From: Pseudomonadota bacterium
Lineage (GTDB): Bacteria > Pseudomonadota > Alphaproteobacteria > Rhizobiales > Hyphomicrobiaceae
Direction of reading: 5' to 3'
DNA: 6,547 nt
NCBI GenBank assembly: GCA_003242645.1
Contig: QGVC01000206.1
Coordinates: forward strand, 1 to 6,547
Under the pieces are notes generated by a model. That model worked only from the letters and a program-made list of their open reading frames with translations. It ran no database searches and was not told the DNA's origin. The translations under genes and the position numbers were made by a program. Shown piece after piece: positions 1 to 5,461 of this stretch (the stretch's first letter is position 1; each line of letters starts with the position of its first letter).

Positions 1-58
1 TGTTTGTTAAAGAGGGGTTGGGGGCCTTGGTGTCGTAAATCGATTGTGTTTTCTCGCA

Positions 59-90
59 CTTAACCCAAAGCCGCCTCACTCCGATATACT
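59..90 (+). promoter_or_regulatory. possible sigma-70-type promoter for tRNA-Gln
   Basis: A CTTAAC word at 59-64 is one mismatch from the CTTGAC that is common at the -35 of alphaproteobacterial stable-RNA promoters. A TATACT word at 85-90 would be the -10. The spacing is about 19-20 bases, longer than ideal. Transcription would begin near 97 and leave a leader of roughly 45 bases before the tRNA. This is the only promoter-like pair upstream of the tRNA, but both match quality and spacing are imperfect. Confidence 0.35.
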
Positions 91-141
91 ATTCAGCACC
101 TTGCAAGCATCTGAGATTCCTAGTAGAGCCGGTCCCTGCGG

Positions 142-216
142 TGGGGCGTAGCCAAGTGGTAAGGCAGCGGATTTTGGTTCCGCCATGCGGAGGTTCGAAT
201 CCTCCCGCCCCAGCCA
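142..216 (+). tRNA. tRNA-Gln (anticodon UUG)
   Basis: The whole cloverleaf can be folded by eye. The acceptor stem TGGGGCG (142-148) pairs with CGCCCCA (206-212). The D-arm holds GCCAAGTGGTAAGGC. The anticodon stem GCGGA (167-171) pairs with TCCGC (179-183) around the loop TTTTGGT, giving anticodon TTG at 174-176, which reads CAA (Gln). The T-stem GGAGG (189-193) pairs with CCTCC (201-205) around TTCGAAT. The discriminator is G213 and the CCA end is encoded at 214-216. The U1-A72 pair is typical of bacterial tRNA-Gln. No second copy of the 3' end was seen in the window, so there is no direct evidence that this tRNA is a used integration site here. Confidence 0.96.
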
Positions 217-232
217 GCGGCACGTAGGCCGC
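217..232 (+). terminator. weak hairpin just after tRNA-Gln
   Basis: GCGGC (217-221) and GCCGC (228-232) form a 5-bp GC stem with a 6-base loop directly after the CCA end. The following bases are C-rich rather than a T run, so this is not a textbook intrinsic terminator. It may mark the tRNA 3' processing region or be chance. Confidence 0.25.
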
Positions 233-555
233 GTTCCCCTCAATCATCGACCATTTCGTAGCCCCAGATGGCCGCTCCACGCGGAGGGTTTTCCCACCAA
301 AGAGCTATCGACGGGAGATTTCACCAGCCGTCGGCTGCCATCTGTCCCAAACAGCGGATAGGAACCAGGCGGCAAGCGAATTCAGTCGGCACGAACAGGT
401 GATGGGCCCGCCATCGCGCCTCCGAGTAAGGCGTTGCTGGACTGGACGAACCAGGGGCCAGGGTTGCCTTCCACCAGGGGAATCTCGCGGCGAGCTCTAC
501 TTCGCTCAGCAGCTGGTCACGATGTCTTCTTGAAAGGCTAGCGTCTCGGATCTTC
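233..555. other. gene-poor spacer between tRNA-Gln and the DUF883-like gene
   Basis: No convincing coding sequence was found on either strand. A small inverted repeat, GATGG (401-405) and CCATC (411-415) with a 5-base loop, is the only structure noticed, and it has no T tract. A GGAAC word at 361-365 lacks a correctly spaced CGTT. A 43-codon ATG frame at 402-533 has no recognisable family. Base composition resembles the flanks, so there is no clear sign of a foreign insertion. The stretch must also hold the transcription end of the leftward DUF883-like gene, but no hairpin with a T run is visible. Confidence 0.6.
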
Positions 556-1116
556 TCAACTTGCCACGTGGGAGAGTCGATCGGCGACGGCGCGGGCTGT
601 CTTTCCTCCAGCGGCTGCTACGCTCCTTGCAACCCGTTCTCCAGCTGAACCGACAGAGGCGGCCGTGGACCGGGAGGCTTCGATCAGGCCCGACAAGGCC
701 CCCGCGAGCCTTTCCAGAAGAGCCGTGTCTCCGCCGTTGGCAGACGCGAAATGCACCCCCGGGACCGAGGGTGTCGTGAAGCTACCGCGCATTGCCGAAG
801 CCAGCCGCTCGAAATCCCGCCGCGACAGACGGGCGAGGTCCCTACGCTGCGAGTTTCCGCCTCGGAGCATGAGACCGAGTACGAGGCCGACACCGAACGC
901 GACACCTAAGGAAGGGAGCGGATAGCTGCGCACGACTCCCTCGACTTCAGCCGTTGTCTCGACAGCGCTCCGCCGCACGTCGTCGGCTTTGTTAACCAAG
1001 TACTTTTGGACCTGATCACTGAGCCGCGCCAGTTCAGCTCGGAGCTCCTCGAGCCTATGGCTGATGTCGCCGGCACCTCTGCTCTCAGAGTGTCCGGCAG
1101 GGGAGTGCGGGTCCAT
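556..1116 (-). CDS. DUF883/YqjD-like membrane-anchored stress protein with a long C-terminal tail
   Basis: Encodes 186 residues. Residues 17-62 are a charged, heptad-like helix (HRLEELRAELARL and following) with the feel of the ElaB/YqjD/DUF883 N-terminal region. At 63-87 there is VRSYPLPSLG followed by a glycine-spaced hydrophobic helix ending LRGG, close to the family's C-terminal membrane anchor. E. coli YqjD and ElaB are inner-membrane proteins that bind ribosomes in stationary phase; whether this one does is not known. Unlike those proteins, which end at the anchor, this one continues for about 100 residues: a basic segment (RRDLARLSRRDFERL) and a long Ala/Ser-rich amphipathic helix at about 130-186. 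The ATG at 1116 has an AGGAGA ribosome site at 1122-1127. An exact EcfG-type promoter lies about 40 bases upstream, pointing to the general stress regulon. The gene diverges from the sensor kinase. Family assignment is moderate; function is inferred. Confidence 0.8.
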   Translation of the reverse strand: MDPHSPAGHSESRGAGDISHRLEELRAELARLSDQVQKYLVNKADDVRRSAVETTAEVEGVVRSYPLPSLGVAFGVGLVLGLMLRGGNSQRRDLARLSRRDFERLASAMRGSFTTPSVPGVHFASANGGDTALLERLAGALSGLIEASRSTAASVGSAGERVARSVAAAGGKTARAVADRLSHVAS

Positions 1117-1154
1117 GTTCGTCTCCTGACGGCGGTGCGTCTTGTCGACCCTTG

Positions 1155-1180
1155 AACGTCGGCAGCCCTTCGCGAGTTCC
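1155..1180 (-). promoter_or_regulatory. EcfG/RpoE2-type general-stress promoter of the DUF883-like gene
   Basis: Read on the minus strand, GGAAC (1180-1176) is followed by exactly 17 bases and then CGTT (1158-1155). This matches the consensus of alphaproteobacterial EcfG promoters (GGAAC, 16-17 bases, CGTT). The expected start of transcription is near 1147, giving a leader of about 30 bases with the AGGAGA ribosome site at 1127-1122 and the ATG at 1116. The match is exact, the geometry fits, and the same pattern recurs upstream of the response regulator, which makes chance less likely. Confidence 0.75.
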
Positions 1181-1220
1181 GATCAAGACGGACGTCGTAA
1201 ACCGCTTAAGTCATTCATTC

Positions 1221-1246
1221 GGAACCAAAGATGCAGAAGTCAGATT
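1221..1246 (+). promoter_or_regulatory. degenerate EcfG/RpoE2-type promoter of the sensor kinase
   Basis: GGAAC (1221-1225) is followed by 19 bases and TT (1245-1246), fitting the looser GGAAC-N18/19-TT form described for Sinorhizobium RpoE2. The -10 word is GATT rather than CGTT. Transcription would start near 1253, about 33 bases before the GTG start at 1287, the same geometry as the divergent promoter. The -35 is exact and the -10 is weak, so confidence is limited. Confidence 0.45.
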
Positions 1247-1275
1247 GTCTGTATGCGCTCCGAGTGCCAGCTTTC

Positions 1276-1289
1276 AGGAGGGTTTTGTG
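1276..1289 (+). promoter_or_regulatory. strong ribosome binding site that fixes the kinase start at GTG 1287
   Basis: AGGAGG at 1276-1281 is followed by a 5-base spacer and an in-frame GTG at 1287-1289. A longer frame runs back to a TTG at 1152, but that TTG has no Shine-Dalgarno and sits inside the -10 region of the divergent promoter. The 45 codons it would add show no domain character and would put an unlikely charged stretch before the first membrane helix. Confidence 0.8.
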
Positions 1290-4200
1290 AGTGAAACAGA
1301 GGTGCGCCGAATAGGTGAGACGGCGTGGTCCCTGTCTTCACATCTGCTCGCGCTGTGCCTTGCCATCCTCTTGCCGGGAATGGTGTTGGGGAGCCTGGCT
1401 TTGTGGAGTCTGTTCTCGGCCGAGCGTACCAGCACCGAGTTGCGGCTCATTCAGGCGGTAGACGCTATCGCCAGCGGCATCGATCGCGAAGTGTTGGCCA
1501 TAACGCGGGTCGGCGAATCTCTTGCTGCCTCGCCCCTGCTGCAGTCAGGAGATCTCGAAGCATTCGAATTGCAAGCGCGCCAATTGCTCGGGTTGCAAGG
1601 GTGGTACGTCATTCTCACTGATCGCGACGGCCGCCAGATCCTTAACACGACATTTCCCGCCGGAAATCCTCTTCCCGAAGGTGATGGGGAGCGTATTCGC
1701 GAAGTGATCGAGACAGGGAAGCCGCAGGTCACCAATCTGCTTTACGCTGCGGCCAGGATGCCGCTCGTCGGCGTTCGCATACCTGTGATTTCCGGCGGGC
1801 AGACAGCCTACGTTTTGACGGTTGCCGTTCCAGCGGAAATTTTCACGCCGTTTCTCGATCAAACCCTCGGAAAGCTGAATTGGACTGTCGAAGTCGCGGA
1901 TCGCTCGGGCCGAGTTATCGCGCGCTCGCACCAGCACGCGGAGTACGTCGGTAAAGACCTTCCACCCCCAATGCTGGAGCAAGCGCAAGCAGGCACGCGG
2001 ATCCGCTGGGAGACCAATGATACATCTGGTGAGACCGTAACGGTTGTTGCTCTCGCGCCTCTGACCGGCTGGATTGTGGCGGCGACCGTTTTGGGCGACG
2101 AATTGGCCGCAATGTCACGTCGTGGCTGGACCACCTTTGCATTGCTGGCTGTCGCGCTCACGACTCTTTCGATTTTCCTTGCGTACATTTTTGCTCGGCG
2201 CATCGCGCAGCCGATTCATCATTTGGCAAGCATCCCGCTTGAGGGTGGGGAGCACCGCTTTTCGCAGACCGGTTTGGCCGAGGTGAACCGGGTTGGCGTG
2301 GCGCTCGTCGAGTCGATCCGCCAGCTCGAGGCCAGCAAAGAGCGTTACCGGACGCTGGTCGAGGCCGCGAACGATATAATTTACACGACAGATCTCGATG
2401 GTCGGTTCTTGAGCTGCAATGCAGCCGGATACAAAGCTTTGGGCTTTACGGAAGGTGAGCTAATCGGCCGGTCCATTAGCAGCCTGATCCGTGGCGACCT
2501 GCCAATTACCTATGAGAAGTTGTCGCAAAATTCCGAGAATTCAGGTCAAGAGCGGTTCGAAGTCGAGCTAACCGCGCATTCCGGTCAGCACCTCGTTTGG
2601 GAAATCAGCAGCCGCCTGTTGCGGGACCCCAAGGGTAAGCCAGAGACAATTCTTAGCATCGCCCGCGACGTCACTGAGCGCAAGCGCGCCGAGGAGGCCA
2701 TTCGGGCCAACGAGGAGCGGCTGCGCATGGCGCTTGCGGGTGTGGGGGCCGGGGTCTGGGAGTACGACTTCACTACCAGCAAGTGGTCGTGGTCTCCGGA
2801 GATGCTGGAGCTCTATGGTTTATCAGAGCGCTGCGAGCCGCCGAGCTGGGAAGAAATGCTGAACCTCGTCCACCCTGATGATCGGGAAAACCTGCGTAGC
2901 AGGGTTCAGCAGCAGATCGAGCGAGGTGGGCCATTCTCCGCGAAATTCCGGGTGCTTCGGCCAGATGGCCAGCTGGTGTGGATCAGCTCAAAAGGCGTTG
3001 TCGAGCTTGATGCGAATGGCCGTGCCATCCGCGCGCGCGGAATCGATCAGGACGTGACCGCGGCTCGCACGGCGGAAATCCAGCGCGAGCAGCTCCTTCA
3101 CACGACGGCCCAGCAGCTCAACGAGCTGCAGTCGCTCTACAACTCTGCACCTATTGGATTGGCATTGCTCGATCGGGAATTTCGCTTCCAGCGCATCAAT
3201 AGCGTTTTGGCCGAGATGACCGGCTTGCCGGTGGAAGCGCATATCGGCCAACTTGCGTCGGACCTCATTCCGGAATTCCGATCAGCTGTCGAGCCGCTTT
3301 TTCGGCATACTCTCGAAACGGGCGAGTCGAGAACTGGAATTGAGTTTTCCACCGAGACGCCGGCCAAACCAGGCGTTCAGCGCACATGGATCATTCAACT
3401 CTATCCTTTGCGATCACCCGGTGGCGCGGTGGTCGGCGTGGGTATGATTTGCGACGAGGTGACGGACCAGCGGCGCGCTCAGCTCGATGAGGCGCACTTG
3501 GCCGCCATCGTAGAGTCCTCGACGGATGCGATCATCAGCTGGTCGATCGATGGCCGCATACGCAGCTGGAATCCCGGCGCCGAACGAATGTTTGGATATA
3601 CCGCGGCAGAAGCAATCGGACGTGATCGCAAACTACTCCTGCCTGACAATTCAGATGGTGAGAGCTCGGCCACATTATTCGAGCGCGTCAAGGCTGGTGA
3701 GCGCGTCGCGACCGAAGGCGTCCGCCGGAGGAAAGATGGTAGGGAAATTCCCGTTTCGATCAGCGCCTCTCCCATGTACGACGGGTTCGGGCGTCTTATC
3801 GCTGTTTCCGTCATCTTCCGTGACATTTCCGAGCAGAAGCGTCGGGAGGAGCACACGCGCTTCATTATGCGTGAGCTATCGCATCGCTCGAAAAATCTGC
3901 TGGCCGTTATACAGGCCATGGCACGGCAGACGGCACGCACGAGCCGTAATCTTTGGGATTTCCAGGATCGGTTTACCTCTCGCGTCCGAGGCTTAGCGCA
4001 GTCTCACGATTTGCTCGTCAAGCGCGACTGGCGCGGCGTGCCCGTTTCGGATCTCGTACGCGCACACATCGCGCCGTTCGTCGACCGTTCGGAGCAGGGG
4101 CTTCTCCTTTCCGGGCCAACTCTGTCGCTGAATCCCAGCGCCGCGCAGAATATCGGCCTCGCACTCCATGAGCTTGCGACCAACGCCTCCAAACACGGCG

Positions 4201-4907
4201 CTCTCACGGTCGATACAGGCCAAATCGAGATTCGTTGGAGGCTCAGAGAGCGCGATGGGAATCGCCGTTTTCTCATGTCGTGGGAGGAAGCGGGCGGACC
4301 AAAAGTAACGGTGCCAAATCGGCGTGGCTTTGGCCATACCGTGATCGAAGCAATGATTGGGCGCACCCTCGAAGGTGAGGCACGCATCGACTGGCGGAAG
4401 GACGGAATTGTGTGGAGACTAGATGTCCCTGCAACGTCTATCGCGTCTGAGGATGCGCCAATCGACTTTTTGCCTGAAGGCATGGCCAGCGAGCTACTGG
4501 CGATTTACCGAAAATGGCTAACGCTCAGTAGCCGCAGTGGCTCATATCCGCCGCCGAGCGCGATCGACATCGACAGATCTGGTGAAGCCGACCGCCTTTT
4601 CCTTGTTGCACTCGAGCCTGCGCAAAACACAGCCTTTTTTCGCTACCTCTACATCGGGAGAGCACTCGCTCAATTCGGCCGCCCGGATAAGGGAGAGGGG
4701 TTAAGGTCCGGTGGGGAAGAAATACTCGGTTCGCTCGAGTCGTATCACGACTGCATCATCGTAGCCCGGCAACCTTGTTATGATTGGGCCCGCATGCGCG
4801 CGAATGGGAAGCGGCTCGAATTCGAACGTCTACTGCTACCTTTTGCAGAGGATGGCAAAACGATCACCCACATTCTCGGCGCTGCTGTCGTGAACGACGA
4901 TCATTGA
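1287..4907 (+). CDS. HWE-family sensor histidine kinase with dCache-like sensor, four PAS domains and a C-terminal PAS_5-like domain
   Basis: Encodes 1206 residues from the GTG start. A first membrane helix (about 19-43) precedes an extracytoplasmic region (48-275) with two PAS-like folds (YVILTDRDGRQI and WTVEVADRSGRVIARS), as in dCache sensors. A second helix (281-303) leads to a degenerate HAMP-like stretch (304-349). PAS domains follow at about 350-468, 476-596 (PAS_3 type, with VHPDDR), 612-732 and 737-855. The kinase core has H-box RELSHRSKN with phosphoacceptor His866, N-box NASKHGAL (Asn966), the W-x-E motif SWEEAGGP (Trp999, Glu1001) and G-box RGFGHTVIE (1013-1021), which together define the HWE family. 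Residues about 1066-1205 resemble the alphaproteobacterial PAS_5 family (FRYLYIGRALAQFG, then RLLLPFAEDGKTITHILGA). Such kinases autophosphorylate on His and pass phosphate to receivers; several feed the PhyR general stress pathway. The likely partner is the receiver gene 143 bases downstream. Signal and ligand are unknown. Confidence 0.93.
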   Translation: MSETEVRRIGETAWSLSSHLLALCLAILLPGMVLGSLALWSLFSAERTSTELRLIQAVDAIASGIDREVLAITRVGESLAASPLLQSGDLEAFELQARQLLGLQGWYVILTDRDGRQILNTTFPAGNPLPEGDGERIREVIETGKPQVTNLLYAAARMPLVGVRIPVISGGQTAYVLTVAVPAEIFTPFLDQTLGKLNWTVEVADRSGRVIARSHQHAEYVGKDLPPPMLEQAQAGTRIRWETNDTSGETVTVVALAPLTGWIVAATVLGDELAAMSRRGWTTFALLAVALTTLSIFLAYIFARRIAQPIHHLASIPLEGGEHRFSQTGLAEVNRVGVALVESIRQLEASKERYRTLVEAANDIIYTTDLDGRFLSCNAAGYKALGFTEGELIGRSISSLIRGDLPITYEKLSQNSENSGQERFEVELTAHSGQHLVWEISSRLLRDPKGKPETILSIARDVTERKRAEEAIRANEERLRMALAGVGAGVWEYDFTTSKWSWSPEMLELYGLSERCEPPSWEEMLNLVHPDDRENLRSRVQQQIERGGPFSAKFRVLRPDGQLVWISSKGVVELDANGRAIRARGIDQDVTAARTAEIQREQLLHTTAQQLNELQSLYNSAPIGLALLDREFRFQRINSVLAEMTGLPVEAHIGQLASDLIPEFRSAVEPLFRHTLETGESRTGIEFSTETPAKPGVQRTWIIQLYPLRSPGGAVVGVGMICDEVTDQRRAQLDEAHLAAIVESSTDAIISWSIDGRIRSWNPGAERMFGYTAAEAIGRDRKLLLPDNSDGESSATLFERVKAGERVATEGVRRRKDGREIPVSISASPMYDGFGRLIAVSVIFRDISEQKRREEHTRFIMRELSHRSKNLLAVIQAMARQTARTSRNLWDFQDRFTSRVRGLAQSHDLLVKRDWRGVPVSDLVRAHIAPFVDRSEQGLLLSGPTLSLNPSAAQNIGLALHELATNASKHGALTVDTGQIEIRWRLRERDGNRRFLMSWEEAGGPKVTVPNRRGFGHTVIEAMIGRTLEGEARIDWRKDGIVWRLDVPATSIASEDAPIDFLPEGMASELLAIYRKWLTLSSRSGSYPPPSAIDIDRSGEADRLFLVALEPAQNTAFFRYLYIGRALAQFGRPDKGEGLRSGGEEILGSLESYHDCIIVARQPCYDWARMRANGKRLEFERLLLPFAEDGKTITHILGAAVVNDDH

Positions 4908-4952
4908 CCCAACCGCAAGGTCCAGAAAAGCAGGGACATTTATACTAAGGTC

Positions 4953-4988
4953 GAATGCTGCTTGGCGACGAGCAGGCCAAGTTCATTC
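4953..4988 (+). repeat. imperfect inverted repeat in the kinase-regulator spacer
   Basis: GAATG (4953-4957) and CTTGGC (4961-4966) pair with GCCAAG (4976-4981) and CATTC (4984-4988), giving an 11-bp stem with a 3/2-base internal loop and a 9-base apical loop. No T run follows, so it is not a classic terminator. It lies between the kinase stop and the response regulator promoter and could trim or attenuate read-through, stabilise the kinase mRNA end, or bind a regulator. A smaller palindrome, ATTCA-AA-TGAAT at 5003-5014, sits right before the downstream -35 word. Confidence 0.45.
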
Positions 4989-5016
4989 GCTGGGCGCGGC
5001 AAATTCAAATGAATGC

Positions 5017-5042
5017 GGAACTTTGAGCCCGGATAATCCGTT
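5017..5042 (+). promoter_or_regulatory. EcfG/RpoE2-type general-stress promoter of the response regulator
   Basis: GGAAC (5017-5021) is followed by exactly 17 bases (5022-5038) and CGTT (5039-5042), an exact consensus match with the same spacing as the DUF883-gene promoter. The expected transcription start is near 5049-5051, coinciding with the ATG at 5051. The resulting mRNA would have little or no leader, unlike read-through transcripts from the kinase gene. Confidence 0.72.
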
Positions 5043-5050
5043 TTGGGGGC

Positions 5051-5461
5051 ATGATGAATTCCACTTTGTCAGGACGTTGTGTTCTGCTTGTCGAGGATGA
5101 ACCGCTGCTCGCGTGGGATTTGGAGCTGGCGCTTTCTGAAACCGGCGCAATTGTTGTAGGGCCTGCCAGCACTTTGCAGTCGGCACTTGCCCTTGCGCAG
5201 GAGACGAACCTGGCGGCAGCTGTGATCGATTATTGCCTCGGACGAGAGGAGGCAACGCCGCTGGCTGCTTTTCTCCACGAGCGGGGAATTCCCTTCATCA
5301 TCCATACGGGCCACGGCACGCCCAACAACGTCCCCTGGAAGTCGGCCCCGGTCGTCTACAAGCCGGCGAACCCGGACCGCATCGTCAAGATGCTCGAAGC
5401 GCTTGTCAGCCGGAAGAATGAGGAGCTGCAGCTTCTGGCTGCCCAAGATCAATCCGGCTGA
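5051..5461 (+). CDS. single-domain response regulator (CheY-like receiver)
   Basis: Encodes 136 residues that are a receiver domain and little else. The acidic pair is Glu15-Asp16 ([15 protein letters not shown]), the phosphoacceptor is Asp60 ([10 protein letters not shown]), the switch threonine is Thr86 (PFIIHTGHG) and the conserved lysine is Lys104 ([11 protein letters not shown]). All catalytic positions are present, so it should accept phosphate. There is no DNA-binding or enzyme output domain; a tail of about 15 residues ([14 protein letters not shown]) follows. PFIIHTGHG resembles the PFxFATGxG segment of the FAT GUY receivers (Sphingomonas SdrG, Caulobacter MrrA) with Ile-His in place of Phe-Ala. 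Those proteins act in stress phosphorelays with HWE/HisKA_2 kinases. ATG 5051 is followed at once by ATG 5054; only a GGGGG run at 5045-5049 could serve as ribosome site. TTG 5066 (then [11 protein letters not shown]) is a less likely start without a ribosome site. The 3' end overlaps the convergent copper ATPase gene by 56 bases. Its partner is probably the upstream kinase. Confidence 0.92.
   Translation: MMNSTLSGRCVLLVEDEPLLAWDLELALSETGAIVVGPASTLQSALALAQETNLAAAVIDYCLGREEATPLAAFLHERGIPFIIHTGHGTPNNVPWKSAPVVYKPANPDRIVKMLEALVSRKNEELQLLAAQDQSG

Noticed and set aside
89..280. 63-codon minus-strand frame with a GGFEPP-like segment
   Set aside because: It is the antisense of the tRNA-Gln; such translations are a common false protein call over tRNA genes.
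361..386. GGAAC word that might be another EcfG-type promoter
   Set aside because: The bases 16-19 positions downstream do not give CGTT or a correctly placed TT, and no gene follows on that strand.
402..533. 43-codon ATG frame in the spacer after the tRNA
   Set aside because: No good ribosome site, no recognisable family and arginine-rich composition typical of a chance frame in GC-rich DNA.
3479..3996. Long alternative frames on both strands (153 and 156 codons) inside the kinase gene
   Set aside because: They lie fully within the fourth PAS domain and start of the kinase core, whose frame has strong family motifs; the alternatives show none.
4004..4483. 159-codon minus-strand frame
   Set aside because: Antisense to the HWE catalytic core with Ser/Arg-rich chance composition and no ribosome site of note.
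5069..5452. 127-codon minus-strand frame over the response regulator
   Set aside because: Fully antisense to a receiver with all catalytic residues intact; no family features in the antisense product.
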